From DATEDA01 sp035286595 (GTDB lineage Bacteria; Pseudomonadota; Gammaproteobacteria; Burkholderiales; SG8-39): a DNA stretch of 18,970 bases. The position numbers were made by a program, and so were the translations under genes. The notes below the pieces were generated by a model that saw nothing but the letters and a program-made list of their open reading frames with translations, did not search any database and had not been told where the DNA came from. Positions 6,249 to 13,288 of the stretch are shown here, one piece after another (the stretch's first letter is position 1; every line of letters starts with the position of its first letter). The stretch is from NCBI GenBank assembly GCA_035286595.1, contig DATEDA010000193.1:1-18970 (forward strand), written 5' to 3'.

Positions 6249-7481
6249 ATGGATCGGCGTCGGTTTCTTGGTCGAGCAGCGGCGTTGCTGGGCGGTCTCG
6301 CTGCCGCGCCGCTCCGCGCACGAGCGAAGCACAAAAGAATGCCGCAGCCCACCGAAAGCCCGAGGGCGGCATCGCGCGCCGTGACGCTATTTCTCTGCGG
6401 CGACGTCATGACCGGCCGCGGGATCGATCAGATCCTCCCGCACCCGAGCAAGCCGCACCTCTACGAGCCGTACGTGCGCTCCGCGCTCGGCTACGTGGAG
6501 CTCGCCGAGCAAGCCACCGGGCCGATCAAGCGGCCGGTCGACTTCCCCTACATCTGGGGCGATGCGCTGGCGGAGCTCGACCGCGTGCAGCCCGCCGCGC
6601 GCATCATCAACCTCGAGACCGCCGTCACCGCCGCCGAGGACGCGTGGCCGGGCAAGGGCATCCACTACCGCATGCATCCCGCGAACCTGCCGTGTATTTC
6701 CGCGGCCCGGATCGATTGCTGCGTCCTCGCCAACAACCACGTGCTCGACTGGGGATATCGGGGGCTGGCGGACACTGTCGGCGCGCTGCGCGACGCCGGC
6801 ATTCGCACCGCGGGTGCGGGCCGCGACGGGGCCGAGGCCGCCGCGCCGGCGGCAATCGCGCTGCCGGGCAAGGGCCGGGTGCTCGTCTTCGCGTTCGGCA
6901 TGGAAAGCGCCGGAGTCCCGCGCGAATGGGCGGCGCACAAGGACCGCGCGGGCGTGAACCTCCTGACCGACCTCTCCGCGCGATCGGCAGAACGGATCGC
7001 CGGACAGGTCGGCGCGGCGAAGCGTGCCGGCGACATCGTCGTCGCTTCGATCCACTGGGGCGGCAACTGGGGCTACGAGGTGTCGCCGGCGCAGCGCGAG
7101 TTCGCCCATCGGCTCATCGAAATCGCGGGCGTGGACGTGGTGCACGGGCATTCCTCGCACCATCCGACGGGCATCGAGGTCTACCGCGACCGGGCCATCC
7201 TCTACGGCTGCGGCGACTTCCTGAACGACTACGAGGGGATCGGCGGCTACGAATCGTTCCGCCCCGACCTCGCGCTGATGTACTTCCCGACCCTCCACGC
7301 CGCGACCGGGAAGCTCACGCACTTCGCCCTGACACCGACACGAATCCGGCATTTCCGCGTCAACCGCGCACGGGAAGAGGACGCGCGCTGGCTGGCGGAT
7401 GTGCTGAGTCGCGAGGGCCGCAGACTCGCCACCCGCGTGGAGCCGCAGCCCGACGGCACGCTCGCGCTGCGGTGGGGCTAG
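6249..7481 (+). CDS. CapA-family metallophosphatase-like protein, Tat-exported
   Basis: The CapA family (calcineurin-like fold, named for poly-gamma-glutamate capsule synthesis) is represented by 410 residues. The N-terminus MDRRRFLGRAAALLGG with a following Ala-rich stretch is a twin-arginine signal, so the protein is probably periplasmic. Family motifs appear in order: LFLCGDVMTGRGID, INLETAVT, ANNHVLDWGYRGL, AGIRTAGAG, IVVASIHWGGNWGYE, VVHGHSSHHPTGIEVY and ILYGCGDFLNDYEG, which carry the Asp, Asn and His metal ligands. The frame is open to 6210, but the Tat signal fixes the start at 6249. Without capB/capC partners a capsule role is doubtful; an unidentified periplasmic hydrolase is a fair alternative. 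It stands alone with its own promoter region. Confidence 0.9.
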   Translation: MDRRRFLGRAAALLGGLAAAPLRARAKHKRMPQPTESPRAASRAVTLFLCGDVMTGRGIDQILPHPSKPHLYEPYVRSALGYVELAEQATGPIKRPVDFPYIWGDALAELDRVQPAARIINLETAVTAAEDAWPGKGIHYRMHPANLPCISAARIDCCVLANNHVLDWGYRGLADTVGALRDAGIRTAGAGRDGAEAAAPAAIALPGKGRVLVFAFGMESAGVPREWAAHKDRAGVNLLTDLSARSAERIAGQVGAAKRAGDIVVASIHWGGNWGYEVSPAQREFAHRLIEIAGVDVVHGHSSHHPTGIEVYRDRAILYGCGDFLNDYEGIGGYESFRPDLALMYFPTLHAATGKLTHFALTPTRIRHFRVNRAREEDARWLADVLSREGRRLATRVEPQPDGTLALRWG

Positions 7482-7593
7482 CCCGGATGTCGCGGGAGCG
7501 TGGCGGCGACCCGGTGTCCACGGTGGCCGCCAAGCCTCGCCGGCCTCGCGGCGTCCGCGCTGAACGCCGCGCCGCTGTCCCCGCTCGGGCGCC

Positions 7594-7902
7594 TCAGGCC
7601 TTGCGCCGCTCGGGGATGCCAAGCTCCTGGCGGTGGCGCTCGTCGCAGCGTGGGTGTTGCAGAACGAAGTTGCGCAGCACGAGCTTCAACGCGAGCGCGC
7701 GGTCGCGGTCGGCGCGTGCGGCCGCAACCGCGATGTCGTCCTTGATCATCGCCTTGATGCAGAGCTCGCCCTCGGGCGTGCGCACGAGGTAGTTGCCGAG
7801 CTCGGCCGCGGCGATCTCCGGGATGTGCTCGTGCTCGGCGATGGCGAGGACCTCGTCCTCGCTCAGGCCGCACAGAGCGATGCAGTCCTCCAGAGTGAGC
7901 AT
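7594..7902 (-). CDS. Small conserved protein (LTLEDCIALCGL type)
   Basis: A 102-residue soluble protein starting MLTLEDCIALCGLSEDE, then IAEHEHIPEIAAAELGNYLV, a central alpha-helical MIKDDIAVAAARADRDRA segment and a C-terminal LVLRNFVLQHPRCDERHR. I know similar unnamed proteins in proteobacteria; no function is established to my knowledge. It lies 20 bp downstream of the CBS gene ending at 7923 and is almost certainly cotranscribed from the box at 8466-8479. The ATG at 7902 has only a poor Shine-Dalgarno, consistent with coupling to the upstream gene. Frame extension to 8157 overlaps the CBS gene and is a shadow. The 112 bp to the convergent capA gene hold no gene. Confidence 0.8.
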   Translation of the reverse strand: MLTLEDCIALCGLSEDEVLAIAEHEHIPEIAAAELGNYLVRTPEGELCIKAMIKDDIAVAAARADRDRALALKLVLRNFVLQHPRCDERHRQELGIPERRKA

Positions 7903-7922
7903 CGGTTCGCGAGGACTAGCCG

Positions 7923-8396
7923 CTACGTCGCGAACTCGTCCTGAAACACGTCCTCGGTCTTGCGCGCTTCGCCGGTCTGTTCGCGCCGAATCAGCACCGA
8001 GATCTTCGCCAGCTCGCGTGCGAGCAGCGGCACCATGTCGTCCATCGAAACCAGCCCCTTGAGGTGGCCGTGGCGGCCCACGATCGGCGCGCGTCTCACG
8101 CCGCGGGCGGCCATCTGCTCCGGCGCTTCGAGCAGGCCGTCCTCTTCGCGCAGGCAAAGGACCGGCGTGCTCATGACGCTCCCCACCGGCGTCTGAGCCG
8201 GTGCGAAGCCCTGGCCGATGACCTCGACGACGATGTCGCGGTCCGTGATGATGCCCACCGGCGACCGCCCCTCGGGAGTGTCCACCACGACCAGGTCGCC
8301 GACGTGGCTCGCGCGCATCAGCATCGCCGCCTCCGCGACCGTGGCGTCGCGTCTAATCCGTGCGACAGGCTCGGCGCATAACGTACCGATCGTCAT
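7923..8396 (-). CDS. CBS-domain-pair protein
   Basis: A 157-residue cytoplasmic protein made of two CBS repeats (a Bateman module), which usually bind AMP, ATP or SAM. Repeat 1 has ATVAEAAMLMRASHVGDLVVVD and VGIITDRDIVVEVI (each typical CBS strands); repeat 2 has LLEAPEQMAARGVRRAPIV and LKGLVSMDDMVPLLARELA. The ATG at 8396 has an AAGGAGA Shine-Dalgarno 7 bases upstream. The FNR box at 8466-8479 and TAGCAT at 8444-8439 predict a 35-nt leader. It is a paralogue of the gene at 10677-11138. The mycobacterial HRP1 (Rv2626c), a hypoxia-induced CBS protein, has the same size and plan. Confidence 0.92.
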   Translation of the reverse strand: MTIGTLCAEPVARIRRDATVAEAAMLMRASHVGDLVVVDTPEGRSPVGIITDRDIVVEVIGQGFAPAQTPVGSVMSTPVLCLREEDGLLEAPEQMAARGVRRAPIVGRHGHLKGLVSMDDMVPLLARELAKISVLIRREQTGEARKTEDVFQDEFAT

Positions 8397-8465
8397 GACT
8401 GGTCTCCTTCGTGGCGCGTTGATGTGGTGTCCGAGCCGATGCTATGCGCACCGCCGCCCGCCGTC

Positions 8466-8479
8466 TTGAGCGCCGTCAA
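8466..8479 (-). promoter_or_regulatory. FNR/DNR-type box for the CBS protein gene
   Basis: TTGAGCGCCGTCAA. One base of the left half-site departs from TTGAC. TAGCAT at 8444-8439 is in the -10 position on the minus strand, predicting a start near 8431. It lies just beyond the 3' end of the next minus-strand operon. Confidence 0.7.
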
Positions 8480-8480
8480 G

Positions 8481-8801
8481 CTAGGTTGCCCGGTTGCGCG
8501 GCTCGTGGAGGTGACCGGTGACGGGCACGCCGGTCTGGTCCGCGGCGACCATGCATCGCGCGCGCCGGGTGGCGCGGTCGAAGTCGTTCGCGTGATGGAA
8601 AGGCCTGAGGCTGTCCAGGACGTCCGGCCCGCCGAGCGAAACGTTCAGGATCTTCCAGCCGAACTCGGAGTGCGCGTGCCCGTAGTGCTCACGTCTGATC
8701 CAGGCGCCGCACTCGTCCCTGCGCCAGTCCTCGGGACCGAGTTCCGTCATGCCCCGTGCTTTTTCCCATACCTGCTGGATCATTTCCTCGCTGAAAGCCA
8801 T
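8481..8801 (-). CDS. Uncharacterised protein resembling a degenerate HNH domain
   Basis: A 106-residue soluble protein with an AAGGAG Shine-Dalgarno 8 bases before the ATG at 8801. Its order of motifs follows the HNH nuclease pattern: VWEKARGM, EDWRRDECGAWIRREHYG, HSEFGWKI, LGGPDVLDSLRPFHHANDFD. In a working HNH domain the segment after FGW carries a DH or EH pair and the last motif is NLxPLHxxNN. Here those read LN and SLRPFHHAND, so key metal-binding residues are missing or changed. I infer an HNH-fold protein without the standard active site. It is the last gene of the run beginning with the PRPP synthetase gene. Its extension to 9176 in the same frame is a shadow. Confidence 0.75.
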   Translation of the reverse strand: MAFSEEMIQQVWEKARGMTELGPEDWRRDECGAWIRREHYGHAHSEFGWKILNVSLGGPDVLDSLRPFHHANDFDRATRRARCMVAADQTGVPVTGHLHEPRNRAT

Positions 8802-8824
8802 GGCGTCCGCTCCTTTCGCTCGGG

Positions 8825-9067
8825 TTATGCGACTCGCACCAATCGCGCCAAACTCTCCCACGGGATTTCCGGCGCCGGCGCAGGGGCAACTTCCGGCGGC
8901 GGAGACGGGATCTCCGGCTCGGGCTGCGGCGGTGCCTCGGGGCCCGGCGCTGGAACCTCGACCGGCGGCTGCTCGGACGGAAACTCGGGCGCCGGCGCCG
9001 GGATCTCGGGCTCCGGCCGCGGCACGCCGCCGGCCGCCGAGGCCGTCCGCGAAACCACGACGCTCAT
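8825..9067 (-). CDS. Small proline-rich repeat protein
   Basis: An 80-residue protein MSVVVSRTASAAGGV followed by four loose repeats of the type PEPEIPAPAPE, PEVAPAPAPEIP and similar, ending WESLARLVRVA. The repeats are imperfect at DNA level. There is no signal peptide. Short Pro/Glu-rich proteins of this style occur near proteobacterial stress genes but have no known role. The ATG at 9067 has a GGGA about 10 bases upstream; an ATG at 9076 has no room for a ribosome site. It lies 60 bp after the 92-residue gene and 23 bp before the HNH-like gene. It could be an artefact of GC-rich sequence, but its spacing in the operon supports it. Confidence 0.5.
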   Translation of the reverse strand: MSVVVSRTASAAGGVPRPEPEIPAPAPEFPSEQPPVEVPAPGPEAPPQPEPEIPSPPPEVAPAPAPEIPWESLARLVRVA

Positions 9068-9127
9068 CGTGTGCATTCCCGTGATCGCCTCCGTCTGCTG
9101 CTCGTAACGTCGCCGTCTGCGCGCGTG

Positions 9128-9406
9128 TCAGCCGCCAGGCTCCTCCACGCCTTCGCCCTCGCGATCGAGGAGCCACCGGTCGGCGTCGGTCTCCGGCCAG
9201 TCGCCGAGGGGATCCTGCACCGAGCGCTCGGCCTGCGGGCCTCGGGCGCGCCGCCCGCCCTCGGGCTGCGGGAGCGCCCGGTCGGCCTCGTCGACCGGCG
9301 GCGCCGGGACCGGCGGTGCGAGCGTGCGTGCCTTCGTCGGTCTTCCGCGGCGTTTGCGCGATCCTCTTGCCGTCCGCCGCGCTGCGTCGCTACGATCCTC
9401 GGACAT
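9128..9406 (-). CDS. Small basic/acidic conserved protein overlapping the PRPP synthetase gene
   Basis: A 92-residue hydrophilic protein. The first 30 residues are basic (MSEDRSDAARRTARGSRKRR), the middle is Pro-rich, and the C-terminus is acidic with DPLGDWPETDADRWLLDRE, a motif I have seen in short uncharacterised proteobacterial proteins. The ATG at 9406 lies inside the end of the PRPP synthetase gene (17-bp overlap), has a GGAGGGG Shine-Dalgarno and is thus translationally coupled to it. No fold or function can be given. Confidence 0.65.
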   Translation of the reverse strand: MSEDRSDAARRTARGSRKRRGRPTKARTLAPPVPAPPVDEADRALPQPEGGRRARGPQAERSVQDPLGDWPETDADRWLLDREGEGVEEPGG

Positions 9407-10379
9407 CGGTCCCCTCCGTCGTTTGCCCGGCGAGCCGTGCCAGCGTGCGTGCAAGCCACGGCGCGATCGGGATGATCTGGACGCGCGGATGGGCTGCCGC
9501 GCGCACGCTGTCGGTCGTCACGACCCGGCGCACCGATGCTGCGGCGATGCGCTCCAGCGCACCCGGGGCCATGACGGCATGGATGAATAGCGCGTTCACT
9601 TCCCTGGCGCCGGCCTCGAGCAGCGCTTCCGCCGCCCCGGCGATCGTGCCGCCCGTGCTGGCCATGTCGTCGACGATCAGGCAAGCACGTCCGCGCACGT
9701 CCCCGAGCACCTGCAGCGCGACCGCGACGTCGGCGAGCGGACGGGTCTTCGCGACCGCCGCCAGCGGTGCGGCGAGCGCCGAGGCATAGCGCTGCGCGCG
9801 CTTGAGACCGCCGGCATCCGGCGAGACGACGGCTAGATCGGCGACACCCCAGCCGCGGACGACCGGAAGCATCAGCTCGTCGGCTTCGAGCTGGACGACC
9901 GGGATGTCGAACGCGCTCTCGAGCGCCGGCGAATGCAGCTCGAGCAGCACGATCCGGTCGACGCCCGCGCTCGCCAGGAGGCGCGCTGCGACGCGCGCCG
10001 AGCGCGGCTCGCCGGCGCCCTTGCGGACGTCCTGGCGTGCGTAGCCGAAATAGGGCACGACCGCGGTGATCCGGGCGGCGCCGGCGCCGCGCGCCGCGTC
10101 GGCAATCAGCGCGAGCGTCATCAGGCGCTCGTTGGTCGGCGTCGACGTCGGCTGGACGATGTAGAGATCCGCGTCCGCGACGTCGGTTTCGATGCGGACG
10201 CGGGTCTCGCCGTCGGCGAACGCGGAGATCCAGGTCGGGACGACGGTCGCACCGCAGAGGCGGGCGAGGTCCTGCGCGAGCTGGGGATGGGCATCCCCGG
10301 CCGCGAGTGCGATGCCGGGCTTCCGAAGCCGAGTGCTCGCGGAGACCGGCTGGCCGACAAGGGTGCGTATCGTGTTCAT
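9390..10379 (-). CDS. prs: Ribose-phosphate pyrophosphokinase (PRPP synthetase) paralogue
   Basis: PRPP synthetase makes 5-phosphoribosyl-1-pyrophosphate from ribose-5-phosphate and ATP in the cytoplasm. The 329-residue protein shows the family in order: WISAFADGETRVRIE, DLYIVQPTSTPTNERL, RITAVVPYFGYARQDVRKG, LLELHSPALESAFDIP, LAVVSPDAGGLKRAQRY and, near residue 230, the PRPP-binding loop CLIVDDMASTGGT. Some positions of housekeeping enzymes are altered (for example HSPALE where DLHA-type motifs occur), so this is probably a specialised second copy. The ATG at 10379 gives the natural N-terminus; the open frame to 10634 overlaps the FNR box. Box 10458-10471 and TACCTT at 10436-10431 predict a 44-nt leader. 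It leads a probable four-gene operon down to 8481. Confidence 0.9.
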   Translation of the reverse strand: MNTIRTLVGQPVSASTRLRKPGIALAAGDAHPQLAQDLARLCGATVVPTWISAFADGETRVRIETDVADADLYIVQPTSTPTNERLMTLALIADAARGAGAARITAVVPYFGYARQDVRKGAGEPRSARVAARLLASAGVDRIVLLELHSPALESAFDIPVVQLEADELMLPVVRGWGVADLAVVSPDAGGLKRAQRYASALAAPLAAVAKTRPLADVAVALQVLGDVRGRACLIVDDMASTGGTIAGAAEALLEAGAREVNALFIHAVMAPGALERIAAASVRRVVTTDSVRAAAHPRVQIIPIAPWLARTLARLAGQTTEGTDVRGS

Positions 10380-10457
10380 GCGCTTGATCAGCGGAACTGG
10401 TGCCTCTTGAACCACCCAAAGCACAGGAACAAGGTATCGCCGCCCCGCCAAGCGCTG

Positions 10458-10471
10458 TTGATCGAAATCAA
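10458..10471. promoter_or_regulatory. Perfect FNR/ANR box upstream of the PRPP synthetase gene
   Basis: TTGATCGAAATCAA is the exact FNR/ANR consensus and the only TTGAT copy in the window. Minus strand: TACCTT at 10436-10431 and a start near 10423. Plus strand: TTCTAT at 10499-10504, with an ATG at 10516 shortly after. Confidence 0.85.
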
Positions 10472-10515
10472 CCGTCCCGCGTGTCGCGCGTGCTCTGCTT
10501 CTATTGGAATTCGAG

Positions 10516-10680
10516 ATGCTCGATCCGAAACCCGAGAACCAGCGTGTCGCGGCCCAGTTGCGGGACGCTGCCACGCTCCTCGCACTACGCGGGCGGCGCG
10601 GCTTGACCGGGATCAAACGGGGCAGCCCACGCATCGGTAGATTGAAAAGGCTCTATCGACGACGCAGCGTTCTCAAATGA
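10516..10680 (+). pseudogene. Short ORF: possible N-terminal remnant of a PolX/HhH-type protein
   Basis: An ATG at 10516, soon after the perfect FNR box, opens a 54-codon frame. Its first 26 residues (MLDPKPENQRVAAQLRDAATLLALRG) shown in two parts, KPENQRVAAQLRDAA and TLLALRG, resemble the start of family X DNA polymerase or helix-hairpin-helix proteins (pattern N-x-x-VA-x-x-L-x-x-AA-x-LL). The rest is Arg/Lys-rich, crosses the second FNR box at 10603-10616 and has no family look. Its TGA overlaps the ATG of the CBS gene (ATGA). I infer a truncated gene; a genuine short peptide cannot be excluded. Confidence 0.35.
10603..10616 (+). promoter_or_regulatory. FNR/DNR-type box for the second CBS protein gene
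   Basis: TTGACCGGGATCAA. TAGATT at 10638-10643 is in the -10 position and the predicted start near 10651 leaves a 26-nt leader to the ATG at 10677. Confidence 0.8.
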
Positions 10681-11138
10681 TCAATTGGCCGTTCTACGAG
10701 TCGCTCGATGCCGTGCGCGCTTGCACTGTCGAAGCGGCGGCGGTGCTCATGCGGGAGCATCACGTCGGGACGCTGGTGGTCACCGACGACGCGCCCAATG
10801 ACAACCGGGCGCTCGGCATCGTGACGGATCGGGACTTCGTGGTGCAGGCGGCGGCCGCGGGGATCGGACCGAAAGAGGCGACGCTCGGTGAGGTGATGAC
10901 TCACGGCCTCGCCGCGATCGCCGCGACCGCGGATATCCACGAGGCGATGGAAGCGATGCGGGCGAAAGGCATTCGGCGCCTCGCCGTGACCCGCGGCGAC
11001 GGCATGCTGGTCGGCATCGTCTCCTTTGACGACGTGATCGACGCGCTCGCGGCCGAGCTCACGAGCCTCGCCGGGATCATCCGCAGCGAGCGCGAGCGCG
11101 AGGTCGTGCAGCGCCCCGAGGGCTTGCTGGTGATCTAA
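10677..11138 (+). CDS. CBS-domain-pair protein (second copy)
   Basis: A 153-residue Bateman-module protein. Repeat 1: CTVEAAAVLMREHHVGTLVV and LGIVTDRDFVVQAAA; repeat 2: DIHEAMEAMRAKGIRRLAV and LVGIVSFDDVIDALAAELT. It is a paralogue of the protein at 7923-8396, with the same ending motif of two long helices. The first 14 residues (MINWPFYESLDAVR) are unlike the usual xVGxxCxxxVV start and may be altered by a nearby rearrangement. The ATG at 10677 is preceded by no clear Shine-Dalgarno. It has its own FNR box. It is expected to sense adenine nucleotides and to act through an unknown partner. Confidence 0.9.
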   Translation: MINWPFYESLDAVRACTVEAAAVLMREHHVGTLVVTDDAPNDNRALGIVTDRDFVVQAAAAGIGPKEATLGEVMTHGLAAIAATADIHEAMEAMRAKGIRRLAVTRGDGMLVGIVSFDDVIDALAAELTSLAGIIRSEREREVVQRPEGLLVI

Positions 11139-11144
11139 TTTAGC

Positions 11145-11164
11145 GACGGCGCGGGCGCGCCGTC
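11145..11164. terminator. GC-rich hairpin between convergent genes
   Basis: GACGGCGC, four-base loop, GCGCCGTC: an 8-bp perfect stem 6 bp after the CBS stop codon. The metK-like gene converges from the other side. There is no U-tract on the plus strand; on the minus strand the hairpin is followed by GCTAAATT. A plausible weak bidirectional terminator. Confidence 0.45.
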
Positions 11165-11196
11165 TCGGGCAGGAGGCTCGGCGAAGCTCGCGTCGC

Positions 11197-12393
11197 TCAC
11201 CAGAGGGCGGCGTCGCCTCCCACGATCTCTCGCCACAGCGTACTGACCCCGCGCAGGCTGTCCTGAACGACCTCGAGCGCCCTCGGGCGCGCCGCTTCGA
11301 ACGCATCCGGATCCTCGAGACGCAGCTTCAAGTCCGCGACCTGCGGCTCGTCGATCGGATCGCCGATCCGGCTCAGGAGCCAGCAATACGCCTCAGTTGC
11401 CGCGGGGACTTCGGTGGCGACCGCGTGAGCGATCCGGCTCGCAACCAGGTTGTAAAGCTTGCCGACGTGCGTGACCGGGTTCTTGCCCGCGGGCGCTTCC
11501 AGGCTCATCGGCCGGTACGGCGTGATCAGGCCGTTCGGCCGGTTGCCCCGGCCGACCTGTCCGTCGTCGCCGGCCTCGGCCGAGAGGCCGGTGACGGTCA
11601 GGTAGACGCTCGATTCGGTGTCGCCGTCGGCAGTGTTGACCGCAGCTTCGACCTCGCCGCCGCCCGCCTCGCACGCGGCCGCGATCGCGAGCCGCGCGAT
11701 GCCGGCTTTCTTTTCGCGGTAGTCGTCGAGGTCGGCGACGTGCCGGCTCACGAGCGCGCACGCGACCGTGAGCCGGACCACCTCGCCCGTCCGCACGCCC
11801 ATCACCTTCACGTCCTCGCCGATTTCCGGATGCCTCGCCTTCGTCGCAGGCGCGTTCAGCGCGTGCTCGACCGCGAGCACGACCCGCTCGAGCGTGTCCA
11901 GCGGCGCGTAACCCGCCCCGAACGAGGTGTCGTTCGCGAGCGGTACCGCGCGCCGGCGCTCGTAAAGATGCGCGAGATCGGCCGACGTCGGACGGAGCAG
12001 CGCGTGGATGCGCACGTGCCGCGCCGGATCGAGGTGGCGGACGTGGCGCTTCAGCCAGTCGCGGCTGGTCTCCAGCACCAGCTCGTCGAGCGGCACGTGG
12101 ACGCCGCCGACCGCGGCGGTGGCGCGACCCGCGAGATACAGCTCGATCGGCTCGAGCACTTCGCCGCCGCCGAACCGCGGCCGCGCGGCGCCGCCCCGCA
12201 GCAGCGCCTTGTCGACGTTGTGGTGCAGGATCGTGCCGAAGCGGTCGAGGTAGAAGCGCGACAGCGCGACGCTTAGCGCCTCGGCGAGCGCGTCGCAGAT
12301 CGAGTCGGGATGACCCAGGCCCTTGCGCTCGACGATCTCGATCGGGAGCGCGGCGGGCGAGGGCGCATCGAGCAGTGAGACTTCGATGGGCAT
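11197..12393 (-). CDS. S-adenosylmethionine synthetase, archaeal type
   Basis: Makes S-adenosylmethionine from methionine and ATP. The 398-residue protein belongs to the archaeal MAT family (AdoMet_Synthase, PF01941), not to bacterial MetK. It has ERKGLGHPDSICDALAEAL near residue 25 and the diagnostic block around residues 270-305 with GDDGQVGRGNRPNGLITPYR, PMSLEAPAGKNPVTHVGKLYN split here. ADGDTESSVYLTVTG precedes it. The ATG at 12393 starts MPIEVSLL; a TTG at 12405 is possible but lies ahead of the predicted transcript start. The FNR box 12433-12446 with CATGGT at 12410-12405 predicts a start near 12398, leaving about 5 nt of leader, so the message is nearly leaderless. The bacterium probably also has a standard MetK elsewhere. 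Confidence 0.92.
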   Translation of the reverse strand: MPIEVSLLDAPSPAALPIEIVERKGLGHPDSICDALAEALSVALSRFYLDRFGTILHHNVDKALLRGGAARPRFGGGEVLEPIELYLAGRATAAVGGVHVPLDELVLETSRDWLKRHVRHLDPARHVRIHALLRPTSADLAHLYERRRAVPLANDTSFGAGYAPLDTLERVVLAVEHALNAPATKARHPEIGEDVKVMGVRTGEVVRLTVACALVSRHVADLDDYREKKAGIARLAIAAACEAGGGEVEAAVNTADGDTESSVYLTVTGLSAEAGDDGQVGRGNRPNGLITPYRPMSLEAPAGKNPVTHVGKLYNLVASRIAHAVATEVPAATEAYCWLLSRIGDPIDEPQVADLKLRLEDPDAFEAARPRALEVVQDSLRGVSTLWREIVGGDAALW

Positions 12394-12432
12394 GATCGGC
12401 TGCAACCATGCGCCGATCCGCGGGTCGCCCGT

Positions 12433-12446
12433 TTGACCTCGGTCAA
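12433..12446 (-). promoter_or_regulatory. FNR/DNR-type box for the SAM synthetase gene
   Basis: TTGACCTCGGTCAA. It overlaps the stop codon of the upstream CheR-like gene (TCA at 12443-12445). The centre is 46.5 bp from the ATG at 12393; CATGGT at 12410-12405 is in the -10 position. Confidence 0.78.
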
Positions 12447-13261
12447 CCGGCCGCGCGGCGATGGACTCCGCGCGCGCCGGGCCACGGCGCGAGGCTGGCG
12501 AGGCCGTCGGGCAGCCACTCGTGGATGCCGACGACGAGCGCGCCGCCCGGCCGGAGGCGATCGGCGATGCGCCGCATCACCGCGAGCTGGACCGCCGGCG
12601 CGTAGTAGGTGAGCACGGCGTTGCGGCACAGGACGAGATCGAACGGCCCGTCCGGCATGGCCTCGCGCAGGTCCTGCCGCAGAAACTCGACGCGCCGGAA
12701 CCGGTCGCGGACGCGCCAGCCGCCGTCGACCGGCTCGAACCCCGCCGCAAGGAGGTCCTCGGGCAGCTCCTTCAGGCTGCTCGCGGCATAGCGGCCCGCG
12801 CGTGCGCGCGCGAGCAGGCGCTCGTCGAGATCGGTCGCGACGATGCGCATGTCGAGCTGCGGGCACCGCGGCTGCAGTCGGACCACCCAGAGGATCGCGA
12901 GCGTGTAGGCCTCCTCCCCCGACGCGCAGCCCGCGCTCCAGCAATCGAGCGTCGTCCGTGACTGTGCGGCCACCGCGCCCGCGACCGCCGGCAGGACGAC
13001 GTGCTCAAGGGTGTCGAAGACGCCGCGGTCGCGATAGAAGCGCGAGATCGGGATTCCGCAGAGCGCATCGAGGTGCTGCCACTCCTCCGCATGCGTGGCG
13101 AGCTGCTGCGCGTACCCATCTAGGTCGGCGAGCCCGAGCGATCTCAGCCGCCGCGCAAGCCGCTTGCAGACGATGCGCCGCACCTTGCGATATCCGGGCC
13201 AGCTGCGCCCGAGCTGCGGGAGCGCCCAACGGAGGAATGCGCTGCACTTGTCGTCTCGCAT
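12443..13261 (-). CDS. CheR-like SAM-dependent methyltransferase
   Basis: A 272-residue protein of the CheR family, which transfers methyl groups from SAM to glutamate side chains of chemoreceptors. The N-terminal helical domain (FLRWALPQLG, YRKVRRIVCKRLARRLRSLG) is followed by FYRDRGVFDTL and the SAM-binding loop CWSAGCASGEEAYT at residues 107-120, then VATDLDERLLARARAGRY and LVLCRNAVLTYY with GGALVVGIHEWLPDG. No chemotaxis genes are nearby, so it may methylate another substrate. Its stop overlaps the FNR box of the SAM synthetase gene directly downstream, which could supply its cofactor. The ATG at 13261 gives the usual start; the open frame to 13324 is leftover DNA ligase sequence. Confidence 0.9.
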   Translation of the reverse strand: MRDDKCSAFLRWALPQLGRSWPGYRKVRRIVCKRLARRLRSLGLADLDGYAQQLATHAEEWQHLDALCGIPISRFYRDRGVFDTLEHVVLPAVAGAVAAQSRTTLDCWSAGCASGEEAYTLAILWVVRLQPRCPQLDMRIVATDLDERLLARARAGRYAASSLKELPEDLLAAGFEPVDGGWRVRDRFRRVEFLRQDLREAMPDGPFDLVLCRNAVLTYYAPAVQLAVMRRIADRLRPGGALVVGIHEWLPDGLASLAPWPGARGVHRRAAG

Positions 13262-13288
13262 GGCACGCTCGCGACGGTCACCCGGGGG

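Noticed and set aside
5747..7792. A 681-codon plus-strand frame across USP, capA and beyond
   Set aside because: Arg-rich composition without motifs; capA and the conserved minus-strand genes occupy the region.
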